DNA of 14,278 bases, from NCBI GenBank assembly GCA_031407765.1, contig JANOIR010000469.1, positions 1 through 14,278 of the forward strand. The letters run 5' to 3'. Of the stretch, positions 1-7,567 are shown piece by piece (the first letter of the stretch is position 1; every line of letters starts with the position of its first letter). Made by a program: the position numbers and the translations under genes. The stretch comes from JBDSLU01 sp031407765 (GTDB lineage: Bacteria; Acidobacteriota; Vicinamibacteria; Vicinamibacterales; Vicinamibacteraceae). The notes under the pieces were generated by a model. That model had not been told where the DNA came from. It made no database searches and worked only from the letters and a program-made list of their open reading frames with translations.

Positions 1-130
1 CGACCATCCCATCGTTGCGGCGTGATCCTCTGGCTCGACGCCCAGCTCTCGCCTGCTCTGGCACAATGGCACCGCATCGTTCAACCGGAACCTCCGGTCG
101 TCCACCGGTTCGAAGAAGCCAGGCGGGTCC
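1..130. other. Leader region upstream of the GH31 gene
   Basis: No gene is supported here. Short reading frames on both strands look like ordinary GC-rich shadows. The block TGGCAC occurs twice, two bases apart (59-64 and 67-72), and a weak -10-like CACAAT lies at 62-67. Neither has a convincing partner element at standard spacing. A purine-rich AGGCGGG a few bases before the ATG at 131 can serve as a ribosome binding site. A gene could start divergently just beyond the left edge, but that cannot be judged. Confidence 0.4.
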
Positions 131-2494
131 ATGCGATCACAACATAGGCGTGCCCTTCAGCGCTTCACGTTCCTACTTGTGGCCACTCTCAGTGCGGCAC
201 AGGTGCAGGCGCAGACCATCACTGCGGCTGGTGCGCCGGCGCAGCTCGACGTGCGAGCCGCCGGCGAACGCAGCATTCGCATCACGCTGAAGCCTCTCAG
301 CTTCAAAGAGGCGTTTCCCGTCAATCCGGCCATCGCGGCTCGCAGCTACCCGTCTCCGGCGCTCTCGCTGCGCGAGATCACGCGGTCAGTGCGGAAGAAG
401 GTCGGTGCGCTCTCGGTCGAGGTCCGGCCCAAGCCGTTGACGCTGCGCGTCACCAACGAGGCGGGCGTCCTGATCCAGGAGATCGTCTTCGAGAGCGATG
501 GCAACCTGTCGTTCACGATCGGCGATCAGCCGGTGCTCGGCCTGGGCGAAGGCGGTCCGCTGCCGGTGAAAGACAAGCCGTGGCGCGAGGACCCGGTGCA
601 GTTCGATCGCCGGGGCCAGCTCGACACGATGCAGCCACGCTGGCAGGCCGACATGTACGGCTCGCGAAACCCAGTTGCCATGATGCTCGGCACGGGCGGC
701 TGGGGCCTGTTTGTCGCGGCGCCGTGGGGACAGGTGGATCTGCGCACGTCCGACCGCGGCGTCTTCGTGCCCAGGAAGCTCAGCGACGCCGAACGGGTGC
801 CGCAGACCGAGCGCAACCAGCAGCAGGCGCTGGCGAAGGGCCTGCCGCCGGCCGACACGGTCGTTCCCGGACTGTACGACCTCTTCGTCTTCGACGCGAC
901 CGACCCGACCAAGGCAATGAAGGACTTCTCGGCCGTCACCGGGCCCGCCGCGATGCCGCCGCTGTGGGCGCTCGGCTACATGCAGTCGCACCGGACGCTC
1001 GAGGACGACGCGCAGATGCTCGGCATCGCCGAGACGTTCCGTCGCAAGCAGATCCCGCTGGACGCCCTGATCTACCTCGGCACCGGATTCACGCCACGCG
1101 GGTGGAACACGAAGCAGCCGTCGTTCCAGTTCAACCCGGAGGTCTTCACACGCGACCCGAGCGCGGTCATTGCCGACCTGCACGCGCAGCACGTGAAAGT
1201 CGCCGTCCACATGGTGCCGTGGGATCGCGACCGGCTGCCGACCTTGCAGGGGACGATTCCGCCGCGACCAGGCGAGGCGGTCGACACGTCGCACATCGCG
1301 AACTACTGGCAGGAGCACCTGCCACTGGTGAAAGCCGGGATTGACGCCTTCTGGCCCGACGAAGGCGACTGGTTCAACCTTCACGAGCGCATCAAGCGCC
1401 ACCAGCTCTATTACCAGGGGCATCTGCAGACGACACCCAATGTCCGGCCGTGGAGTCTGCAGCGCAATGGTTACCCGGGGATCGCGCAATGGGGTGGCTG
1501 GGTCTGGTCGGGGGACACCGACAGCTCGTGGAAGACGCTCGAGGCGCAGGTCGCCGTCGGCATCAACTACTCCCTCAGCATCGGGCCCTACTGGGGCTCG
1601 GACATCGGCGGCTTCTATCCCAACAGCGAGCTGTCCGGGGAGCTCTACGCCCGCTGGTTCCAGTTCGCCTCGTTCTGCGGCTCGTTTCGCTCGCACGGCC
1701 GCACCTGGTGGACGCGGCTGCCGTGGGGATGGGGCCTGAGCGACATGGGCCCGCGCGAAAACAACAACACCAATGCGGCTGTCCCGCCTGACGACCGGCG
1801 CAACATCCTGCAGTCGGAGATGAACAACCCGGCGATCGAGCCCGTCGCCAAGAAATACGCGGAACTGCGCTACCAGCTGCTGCCTTACACCTACACGCTG
1901 GCGTGGGAGGCACGTGACCGCGGCCTGCCGCTGATGCGCGCGATGTGGCTGCACTACCCCGACGACGCGCACGCGCGAGGACTGGGCACGCAGTTCATGT
2001 GGGGCCGCGATCTGCTCGTCGCGCCCGTCTTCACGAAAGGCGCGACCAGGCGTGAGGTCTACCTCCCGAAGGGAGACTGGTACGACTGGTGGACGAACGA
2101 GAAAATGACGGGCGGCCGCACCGTGACCCGTCAGGTCGATCTCGGCACCATGCCGCTGTACGTCCGCGCTGGCGCGATCGTGCCGTTCGATCCGGTGCGG
2201 CAATACACCGCGCAAACGGTAACGGAGCCGACGACGCTCAAGGTCTACACCGGCGCCAACGGCGAGTACACGCTCTATACGGACGACGGCATCACCCAGG
2301 AGTACCTGCAGACCCGCGGCACCTGGATCCGGATGACGTGGAATGACCGCGCGAAGCAGCTCTCCCTCGAGCCGGGCGCGCCCAAGGGGGCGACGAATCT
2401 CGCCGCCAAGCGAACGTTCCGCGTGCTCGTGCTGCCGGCGGGAACGACGAAGGATGTCAGCTACGACGGGAAGAAAGTCGTAACGCGCTTCTGA
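131..2494 (+). CDS. Secreted glycoside hydrolase family 31 alpha-glycosidase
   Basis: A 787-residue retaining alpha-glycosidase of family GH31, which removes alpha-linked glucose, xylose or a related sugar from non-reducing ends. Residues 1-28 form a signal peptide: arginine-rich start, hydrophobic FLLVATLSAA, likely cleavage after AQA. An N-terminal beta-domain (about 35-270) contains GLGEGG (138-143). A (beta/alpha)8 barrel follows (about 275-600). The nucleophile is Asp410 in FWPDEGDW and the acid/base is Asp462 in WSGDTDSSW, both by family pattern. A C-terminal beta-domain with a DUF5110-like segment covers about 690-787. The length is normal. The ATG at 131 follows an AGGCGGG site and gives an intact signal peptide. 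The gene ends in tandem stops TGA-TAG, and a dehydrogenase starts 12 bases later. The substrate cannot be fixed from sequence: alpha-glucosidase and alpha-xylosidase are both possible. The family call is firm. Confidence 0.93.
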   Translation: MRSQHRRALQRFTFLLVATLSAAQVQAQTITAAGAPAQLDVRAAGERSIRITLKPLSFKEAFPVNPAIAARSYPSPALSLREITRSVRKKVGALSVEVRPKPLTLRVTNEAGVLIQEIVFESDGNLSFTIGDQPVLGLGEGGPLPVKDKPWREDPVQFDRRGQLDTMQPRWQADMYGSRNPVAMMLGTGGWGLFVAAPWGQVDLRTSDRGVFVPRKLSDAERVPQTERNQQQALAKGLPPADTVVPGLYDLFVFDATDPTKAMKDFSAVTGPAAMPPLWALGYMQSHRTLEDDAQMLGIAETFRRKQIPLDALIYLGTGFTPRGWNTKQPSFQFNPEVFTRDPSAVIADLHAQHVKVAVHMVPWDRDRLPTLQGTIPPRPGEAVDTSHIANYWQEHLPLVKAGIDAFWPDEGDWFNLHERIKRHQLYYQGHLQTTPNVRPWSLQRNGYPGIAQWGGWVWSGDTDSSWKTLEAQVAVGINYSLSIGPYWGSDIGGFYPNSELSGELYARWFQFASFCGSFRSHGRTWWTRLPWGWGLSDMGPRENNNTNAAVPPDDRRNILQSEMNNPAIEPVAKKYAELRYQLLPYTYTLAWEARDRGLPLMRAMWLHYPDDAHARGLGTQFMWGRDLLVAPVFTKGATRREVYLPKGDWYDWWTNEKMTGGRTVTRQVDLGTMPLYVRAGAIVPFDPVRQYTAQTVTEPTTLKVYTGANGEYTLYTDDGITQEYLQTRGTWIRMTWNDRAKQLSLEPGAPKGATNLAAKRTFRVLVLPAGTTKDVSYDGKKVVTRF

Positions 2495-2506
2495 TAGATT
2501 GGCACG
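2495..2506 (+). promoter_or_regulatory. Possible -10 element for a leaderless alcohol dehydrogenase mRNA
   Basis: TAGATT (2495-2500) fits the TAnnnT -10 pattern and lies six bases before the ATG at 2507, so the start codon would sit at +1. There is no Shine-Dalgarno sequence in the gap. No clear -35 hexamer is visible in the end of the GH31 gene. The gene may also be read through from the GH31 gene. Confidence 0.35.
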
Positions 2507-3568
2507 ATGTTCACGGCCAAGGCGTTTGCCGCACCCAATCCGACGTCTCCGCTGGCGGCTGCCAGCATTTCCCGGCGCGATGCCGGTCCCGACGACGTCG
2601 AGCTCGAGATTCTGTATTGCGGGGTCTGTCACTCCGACCTGCACACGGCCCGCAGCGAGTGGGCGTTCTGGCCGACCGTCTATCCGTGCGTGCCCGGCCA
2701 CGAAATCGTGGGACGGGTCAGGAAGGTCGGCGCCAACGTCACCACCGTCAAAGCAGGTGACATCGCCGCAGTCGGCTGCATGGTGGGATCCAACTGCCTG
2801 ACGTGCGCCAGCTGCAAGGAGGGCCTCGAGCAGTACTGCGATACGGGCGGAACGATTTTCACCTACAACTCGGTGGATCCCGTCGGCACTGCACCTGTCA
2901 CCTACGGCGGCTATTCCGACGGGATCGTCGTGAACGCGCACTTCGTGTTGCGCGTCTCGCCGAAGCTGGATCCGGCGGCGACCGCGCCGCTGCTCTGCGC
3001 CGGCATCACGCTCTATTCTCCGCTGCGCCACTGGGGCGCGGGCCCCGGCAAGAAGGTCGGGATCGTCGGCCTCGGCGGTCTCGGCCACATGGGCGTCAAG
3101 TTCGCGCACGCGTTCGGCGCCCACACGGTGCTGTTCACGACGTCGCCGTCGAAGATCGAGGACGGCAAGCGGCTCGGCGCGGACGAAGTCGTCGTGTCGA
3201 AAAACGCGGACGAGATGTCGAAGCACGCTCGCAGCTTCGACCTGATCGTCAACACGGTGGCCGCGTCGCACGACCTGGATCCGTTCCTGTCGCTGCTCAA
3301 GCGCGACGGCGCGCTGGTGCTGGTCGGCGTGCCCGAGCACCCGCATCCGTCCCCCGGCGTGTACGGCCTGATCTTCGGCCGGCGCTCACTGGCGGGCTCC
3401 GGCATCGGCGGCATCGCCGAAACGCAGGAGATGCTCGACTACTGCGCCGAGAAGAACATCGTCTCCGACATCGAGCTGATTCCGGTGCAGAAGGTCAACG
3501 ACGCCTACGAGCGCATGCTCAAGGGCGACGTCAGGTACCGGTTCGTCCTCGACATGAAGACGCTGTGA
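2507..3568 (+). CDS. Zinc-dependent NAD(P) alcohol dehydrogenase, YahK/CAD type
   Basis: A 353-residue medium-chain dehydrogenase/reductase of the cinnamyl-alcohol-dehydrogenase/YahK group, interconverting aldehydes and alcohols in the cytoplasm. Catalytic zinc ligands are Cys41 (GVCHSD), His65 with Glu66 (GHE) and Cys164 (CAGIT). Structural zinc ligands are Cys97, Cys100, Cys103 and Cys111. The Rossmann motif GLGGLGH lies at 188-194. The TTS at 211-213, at the end of the second Rossmann strand, resembles the NADPH-preferring group, so NADP(H) is likely but not proven. The block from CAGIT through SPLRHW and GHMGVKFAHAFGAH matches the E. coli YahK style closely. It starts 12 bases after the GH31 stop and could be co-transcribed, or have its own promoter at 2495-2500. 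A metabolic link to the GH31 product is not evident. It is full length with no missing ligands. Confidence 0.94.
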   Translation: MFTAKAFAAPNPTSPLAAASISRRDAGPDDVELEILYCGVCHSDLHTARSEWAFWPTVYPCVPGHEIVGRVRKVGANVTTVKAGDIAAVGCMVGSNCLTCASCKEGLEQYCDTGGTIFTYNSVDPVGTAPVTYGGYSDGIVVNAHFVLRVSPKLDPAATAPLLCAGITLYSPLRHWGAGPGKKVGIVGLGGLGHMGVKFAHAFGAHTVLFTTSPSKIEDGKRLGADEVVVSKNADEMSKHARSFDLIVNTVAASHDLDPFLSLLKRDGALVLVGVPEHPHPSPGVYGLIFGRRSLAGSGIGGIAETQEMLDYCAEKNIVSDIELIPVQKVNDAYERMLKGDVRYRFVLDMKTL

Positions 3569-3617
3569 GCGAGCAGGTCAATGGTTGATCCGGGCAGCGG
3601 ATAGAGCGATTGCCAGG

Positions 3618-4187
3618 ATGGCGCTTTTCACTGCCGAGGCGTCCCACGGTTCGCGGGCGCTGGACGCCGTGGATTCGCTGCGGCGGGCGCCGCGCTGGGT
3701 CCTGCCCTACGCGGCCGCCGCGGCGCTCGCGTTCGGTCTCTTCGTCCAGATACAGACCGGAAGCGTCGTGGTCACGTGTCAGCGGGAAGCTGGCGCGCTG
3801 CCGTCCTGCAGCCTCGATCGTCGGGTGTTGTTCGGCACCGTGTCGATCGGCAGCGAACGGGTCACCGGCGTCCAGCGCGCCCGCGCGATCACTCGGAGGG
3901 GCTATCGCGGCCGCCCGGAGAGTGCGACCTTTGTCGTCGTGCTCGACACGGTGGAGGGCCAGCGCGACGCCGGTTGGTCGATCGAGGGCGAGCCTGCCTA
4001 CGTGCTCACGAACACGATCAACGGCCGGATCGACGCCGGCGCGGCCAGCTTCGAGGCGACAATGCGGCCGCATTTGATCGACGGGATCGCGCGGCTCTTC
4101 GGCAACTTCTGTATCGTCCTGAGCGTGGCGCTGGCGCTGCTGTCGGTGCTGCGCTGGCTCTTGCCTGCGCCGGCGCCCAGTCGATGA
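3618..4187 (+). CDS. Hypothetical two-helix membrane protein
   Basis: I do not recognise the family. From the ATG at 3618 the product has 189 residues. A first membrane segment (about residues 27-45, WVLPYAAAAALAFGLFVQI) is followed by an extracytoplasmic domain of roughly 110 residues. That domain has a CQR...C pair (Cys54 and Cys64) and beta-rich stretches such as SATFVVVLDTV. A second helix lies near the C-terminus (GNFCIVLSVALALLSVLRWLLP). The frame is also open back to a TTG at 3585, which adds 11 polar residues; ATG with an adjacent AGG is preferred, though neither start has a good ribosome site. The last codons and stop overlap an antisense phosphotransferase remnant, so the C-terminus may have been reshaped by that junction. 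The reading frame is probably real because of its membrane topology. Confidence 0.6.
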   Translation: MALFTAEASHGSRALDAVDSLRRAPRWVLPYAAAAALAFGLFVQIQTGSVVVTCQREAGALPSCSLDRRVLFGTVSIGSERVTGVQRARAITRRGYRGRPESATFVVVLDTVEGQRDAGWSIEGEPAYVLTNTINGRIDAGAASFEATMRPHLIDGIARLFGNFCIVLSVALALLSVLRWLLPAPAPSR

Positions 4188-4290
4188 GGGCGACCGGGCG
4201 GCCGTCCTGAAAGACGGTGTTGTGCGGGCCCAGATCGGTGTGGCAGACCGTCGCCACCGAATCTTCACACCTTCCGGCGCCCGCGACTCG
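4177..4290 (-). pseudogene. Remnant of an aminoglycoside-phosphotransferase family gene
   Basis: On the minus strand an open stretch reads CHTDLGPHN, then TVFQD, then GRPVALIDW. This matches the catalytic loop of APH/choline-kinase-type phosphotransferases: HxDxxxxN with the catalytic Asp and metal-binding Asn, then the metal-binding Asp of IDW. Similarity stops after the Trp codon at 4177-4179, where family members would continue with a D-x-A-x-PG type sequence. Upstream, a TAG (4291-4293) closes the frame after only about 11 unremarkable residues. The roughly 250 residues of a normal enzyme, including the ATP-binding lobe, are absent. The piece lies between the membrane-protein gene and the dioxygenase gene and overlaps the 3' end of the former. 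It is best read as a decayed gene fragment; a chance match is possible but unlikely given both motifs at normal spacing. Confidence 0.6.
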
Positions 4291-4305
4291 CTACTGTTGT
4301 GCTCT

Positions 4306-4310
4306 GGAGG
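4306..4310 (+). promoter_or_regulatory. Ribosome binding site of the intradiol dioxygenase gene
   Basis: GGAGG lies four bases before the ATG at 4315. It decides the start against an upstream extension to 4222 in the same frame, which would cross the phosphotransferase remnant and bury the twin-arginine signal. Confidence 0.75.
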
Positions 4311-4314
4311 TTCC

Positions 4315-5136
4315 ATGCAGAACGACGACGAGATGGTGGGCCGGATCCTGAGCCGGCGGGAAGTTGTGCAGTTGATCGGCGCGGGTGGCGCCGCGGCCAT
4401 TTTCGGCGGTGCGGCCGCGTGGCCCGTGCGCGCTGTCGGACTGCAGAACGCAGCGCAAACGCCTGGCTGCGTAGTCAAGCCGGAACAGACGGAAGGGCCG
4501 TATTTCGTGGACCAGCAGCTGGTGCGATCCGATATTCGTGTCGAGCCCACCACGGGGGCGCCCAAAGATGGCGTACCACTCGTGCTGGCGCTCACGGTCT
4601 TCGACGTGTCGAACGGGCAGTGCCGGCCGTTGCCGGGCGCGACAGTCGACATCTGGCAGTGTGACGCGCAGGGTGTCTACTCCGGTGTGACCGACCCCGG
4701 GTTCAGCACCTCCGGCCAGAAATCCCTGCGCGGCGCGCAGACGACTGACGCGAAGGGCGGTGCGCAGTTCACGACCATCCACCCGGGCTGGTACCAGGGC
4801 CGCGCGATCCACATCCATTTCAAGATCCGCACGCAGGCCAACGGAAGTCCATGGGAGTTCACCTCGCAGTGGTACTTCGATGAGGCGCTCAACGACCGCA
4901 TCCTGGCCGATCCTCGCTACGCGAAGCCGGGGCAGCGTACGACCAACGCGACAGACGGCATCTTCCGCAACGGGGGCGCCACGTTGCTGCTCGCGCCCGC
5001 GGCTGCCGGTGTCGGATACGCCGCGGCATTCGGGATCGGGCTGGATCTGACTGATGCGGCAACCGGTCGGTCCGACGGTGCCGGCGCGGGTGGCGGTCGG
5101 CGACGCGGCGGCGGGCGCGGGGGCCGCGGCGCGTAA
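4315..5136 (+). CDS. Intradiol ring-cleavage dioxygenase-like protein, Tat signal
   Basis: A 273-residue member of the intradiol (catechol/protocatechuate) dioxygenase family, which uses non-heme Fe(III) to open catechol-type rings between the two hydroxyls. The N-terminus has SRREVVQ (13-19) followed by a hydrophobic Ala/Gly-rich stretch (about 20-36), a plausible twin-arginine export signal. The TEGPYF motif is at 59-64 and PGATVDIWQCDAQGVYSG at 107-124. HPGWYQGR is at 156-163 and HIHFK at 166-170. By family pattern the iron ligands are Tyr122, Tyr160, His166 and His168, all present. The sequence ends in a Gly/Arg-rich tail (about 252-273) outside the fold. Exported family members are common in soil bacteria and their substrates are mostly unknown. 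It stands alone, with no ring-degradation genes nearby, and converges on namZ with a 47-base gap. Confidence 0.87.
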   Translation: MQNDDEMVGRILSRREVVQLIGAGGAAAIFGGAAAWPVRAVGLQNAAQTPGCVVKPEQTEGPYFVDQQLVRSDIRVEPTTGAPKDGVPLVLALTVFDVSNGQCRPLPGATVDIWQCDAQGVYSGVTDPGFSTSGQKSLRGAQTTDAKGGAQFTTIHPGWYQGRAIHIHFKIRTQANGSPWEFTSQWYFDEALNDRILADPRYAKPGQRTTNATDGIFRNGGATLLLAPAAAGVGYAAAFGIGLDLTDAATGRSDGAGAGGGRRRGGGRGGRGA

Positions 5137-5183
5137 GGGCATGAAGCCAGCGGCCAAACCGATCTCGATAAGCGCCGACGCGG

Positions 5184-6458
5184 TCAGCGATACAGGAGGA
5201 ACGGCTCGCGGATCCGCACGAACTCCGCGGCGTCGCGATCCCATTCCTCGAGCAGCGGCGGGAGTCGGCCGTCGTCGATCGCACGTCGGACCTTGTCCGA
5301 GCCGGTCAGCCGATCGATCGACGGCCCCCAGGCGAACTGGGCCGGCTGGCGCCGCTTGATCATGTCGATCAGCAGCAGCGCCGTGCGCACGGGGCGGTAG
5401 GCCTGACGATCGGTCACGACGAAGCGGACGCCCGGGATCGTCTCACCGGCGAACTTCGCCGCGGACGGCGCTACCGCCATGGTGATGGCCTCGAACCGCA
5501 CACCGGGCAGCCGCAGCCCGTTCATCGCCTCCACGATCTCGGGCGCACGCAGCCACGAGGCGCCGATCTGCTCGAACGGCCGGTCGGTGCCGCGGCCTTC
5601 CGTGAGGTTGGTGCCCTCGAAATAGACCGTGCCCGGATAGCTGGTGAGCGCGGCGAGCGACCGCAGGTTCGGGGACGGGTTCACCCACGGCAGACCGGTG
5701 CCGTCGCGCCACTGCGACCGTCGCCAGCTCGCCGCTTTGACGATGATCAGATCGGCGCCGATGCCGTGCTGCCGGTTGAACAGCGCCGCCAGCTCGCCGA
5801 CCGTCATGCCGTGACGCGCCGGAATCGGATACATCCCGACGAACGACTTGAACGCCGGATCGAGACGCGCGCCTTCCACGATCTCGCCGCCGATCGGGTT
5901 CGGACGATCGAGCACGACAAAGGGAATGCCGCGCTTCACGGCCGCTTGCATCGAGAGCGCCATCGTCGACACGTAGGTCCAGGTGCGGCCGCCGACCTCC
6001 TGCAGGTCGTAGACCAGCACGTCGACATCCTTGAGCATCTCCGGCGTCGGGCCGCGATCCTCGGCGGTGTAGAGCGAGTAGACCGGGATGCCGGTCTTCT
6101 GATCGCGCTCATCGGTGATCTTCGCGCCGGCGTCGGCCTGGCCGCGGATGCCATGCTCGGGGGCGAGGAGCGCCACCAGCCGCAGGCCGCTGTTCTGCGC
6201 GATCAGGTCGATGGCCGACACGCCGGCGCGATCGACCGCGCTGTGGTTGGTGATGAGCCCGACCCGCTTGCCGCGCAGATCGGCCGGCAGGTGTTCCAGG
6301 AACACCTCGATCCCGGGACGCACGGGCCCGGCGCCGTCCGGCGCCGCGATGATGCGCACGGCCGCGGGCTGAGGAGCCAGCAATGAGACGGCGACCATCC
6401 ATGAGGCAAGGCGCAAGGGATGGTCACGATAGCGGGGGCCGGTCGGCCGTGCAAGCAC
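5184..6458 (-). CDS. namZ: NamZ-type exo-N-acetylmuramidase (DUF1343, GH171)
   Basis: A 424-residue DUF1343 protein, the family founded by B. subtilis NamZ (YbbC), which cuts N-acetylmuramic acid from the non-reducing end of peptidoglycan fragments. Family blocks in order: LLAPEHGIRG (97-106), DLQEVGGRTWTYVSTM (151-166), DRPNPIGG (184-191), GMYPIPARHGMTVGELA (208-224), NPSPNL (260-265) and EGTNLTEGRGTDRPFE (281-296). It is full length. The GTG at 6458 lies four bases after the upstream gene's stop and gives an arginine-containing start plus a hydrophobic stretch (about 17-34), a reasonable signal peptide. The in-frame ATG at 6396-6398 would leave no charged n-region. No strong ribosome site is seen, so translation coupled to the VWFA-related gene is likely. 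A role in muropeptide scavenging or wall recycling follows from the family. Confidence 0.9.
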   Translation of the reverse strand: MLARPTGPRYRDHPLRLASWMVAVSLLAPQPAAVRIIAAPDGAGPVRPGIEVFLEHLPADLRGKRVGLITNHSAVDRAGVSAIDLIAQNSGLRLVALLAPEHGIRGQADAGAKITDERDQKTGIPVYSLYTAEDRGPTPEMLKDVDVLVYDLQEVGGRTWTYVSTMALSMQAAVKRGIPFVVLDRPNPIGGEIVEGARLDPAFKSFVGMYPIPARHGMTVGELAALFNRQHGIGADLIIVKAASWRRSQWRDGTGLPWVNPSPNLRSLAALTSYPGTVYFEGTNLTEGRGTDRPFEQIGASWLRAPEIVEAMNGLRLPGVRFEAITMAVAPSAAKFAGETIPGVRFVVTDRQAYRPVRTALLLIDMIKRRQPAQFAWGPSIDRLTGSDKVRRAIDDGRLPPLLEEWDRDAAEFVRIREPFLLYR

Positions 6459-6462
6459 GAGG

Positions 6463-7500
6463 CTAGTCGACGAAATCCCGGACCAGTACAGTGGCGCTTG
6501 GGTCGGGTACCGAGACGTCGACTCGATGCCGGCCCCTGCGCACCGGGGGGCGCTCGACTATCAGGACGTAGTGCCCGGCCAGGGTGCCGGCGAGTCGGGT
6601 GAGAGCACGCGCTGGGAACACGTGCGTGCGCTCGAAGAAGCCACCGGTGTCGTGGGCGACCTCCTGCAGGCCCGCTTCGAGCGAGTGGTAGTCCGCCTCG
6701 GTCACGTCGAGGCAGAAGACCGACGCACGCGCGGTGCGGAGGGATCGCCGCGCCTCGGCGTAGTCCGACGCCAGCGTGACGCCGTTCTGTCCGAAGCGGC
6801 CGAAGCCGTGGCCGAAGACGATCACGCTCTTCGCACCGCGCAGGGGCTCGAGGGCGCGTCCAACGAGCAGAAGGGCCTTCTCCATCGTCGACGCGCCTTG
6901 CGCCTCACGTGCACCCAGGCTCGCGACGAGCGAAGGGGCCCGGCTCTCGACCAGCGCGGGGGGTTCGCTCACAAGGATGTCGTCCTGGAGGAGTGCGCGC
7001 ACGCGCTCGAGGTCGTTGGTGAAGTCGGTCCAGATCCGCAGCCGGGAATCGAACGACAGCACCGCCAGGCGGTCGCGCGGCGTGAACGCGGCGAACAACG
7101 CGCGGGCCTCGGCGAGGAGCCGCATCATGCCGTTGATGCGGCTCGGCTCCAGATCCTTCTGGATCAGGAAGACGATGAGTCGTCCCTCGTTCTGCGGCCT
7201 CGTCGTCCGCGCCGGCGATCGGGTCGGCGCCGCGCCGGTCGCTCCGCTGCGCAAGGCGGTCGTCCAGGTGGCCGATTCCACGGGCACCGGCTTGCCGTCG
7301 ATGCGCACCACGAAGTCTGTTTTCGCGAGATTTTCGATCGGCTGACCCGCGCCGTCGGTGACGCGGACGTCGACGAGCAGGCGGTGGACGTCCACGCGCT
7401 CGGTATAGGGCTTCGCCTGCTGGGGCGGTGCGGCCGCGGGCATCGCAGTCACGGTCGACAGCGCGACCGCGAGCGCCACGTGCGAGGTCGGGATCCGCAT
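6463..7500 (-). CDS. VWFA-related secreted protein, Acidobacterial type
   Basis: A 345-residue secreted protein. Residues 1-24 are a signal peptide (VALAVALSTVTAMPAAA). A beta-sandwich segment (about 35-80) reads VDVRVTDGAGQPIENL with DFVVRIDGKP, the typical opening of VWFA-related Acidobacterial domain proteins. A von Willebrand A-like fold follows (about 107-315), with strands LIVFLI, RLAVLSFDS, SVIVFGHG and SVFCLDV. The usual metal site DxSxS after the first strand is replaced by IQKDLEPS (113-120), so metal binding is doubtful. Function is unknown; the family is thought to mediate protein-protein contacts outside the cytoplasm. The gene follows the Cys-rich gene and precedes namZ by four bases. 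The ATG at 7500 gives a clean signal peptide and sits just after a -10-like TAGGAT. Confidence 0.82.
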   Translation of the reverse strand: MRIPTSHVALAVALSTVTAMPAAAPPQQAKPYTERVDVHRLLVDVRVTDGAGQPIENLAKTDFVVRIDGKPVPVESATWTTALRSGATGAAPTRSPARTTRPQNEGRLIVFLIQKDLEPSRINGMMRLLAEARALFAAFTPRDRLAVLSFDSRLRIWTDFTNDLERVRALLQDDILVSEPPALVESRAPSLVASLGAREAQGASTMEKALLLVGRALEPLRGAKSVIVFGHGFGRFGQNGVTLASDYAEARRSLRTARASVFCLDVTEADYHSLEAGLQEVAHDTGGFFERTHVFPARALTRLAGTLAGHYVLIVERPPVRRGRHRVDVSVPDPSATVLVRDFVD

Positions 7501-7511
7501 GCCCCATCCTA
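7501..7511 (-). promoter_or_regulatory. Possible -10 element for a leaderless VWFA-related mRNA
   Basis: On the minus strand TAGGAT (7511 down to 7506) fits TAnnnT and ends five bases before the ATG at 7500, with GGGGC between. This would place +1 at or next to the start codon. No Shine-Dalgarno at normal spacing is present and no obvious -35 is visible. Confidence 0.33.
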
Positions 7512-7567
7512 GTGCCGGCGCCGAGGAGACCGCTAGTACGGCGCGCCGCCGCCGCCCACGCCCGCGA

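Noticed and set aside
57..81. Two TGGCAC blocks resembling the -24 part of sigma-54 promoters
   Set aside because: Neither has GC at the required position ten bases after GG.
386..3346. A 986-residue minus-strand open frame
   Set aside because: It lies antisense to the GH31 and dehydrogenase genes, crosses their junction, is very rich in Arg, Val, His and Asp, and shows no domain. It is a GC-rich shadow.
3531..4652. A 373-residue minus-strand open frame across several genes
   Set aside because: It spans two plus-strand genes and their gap with low-complexity sequence. The phosphotransferase-like motif is in a different minus frame.
5137..5183. Possible terminator in the convergent gap between the dioxygenase gene and namZ
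   Set aside because: No clear inverted repeat or T-run is visible in these 47 bases.
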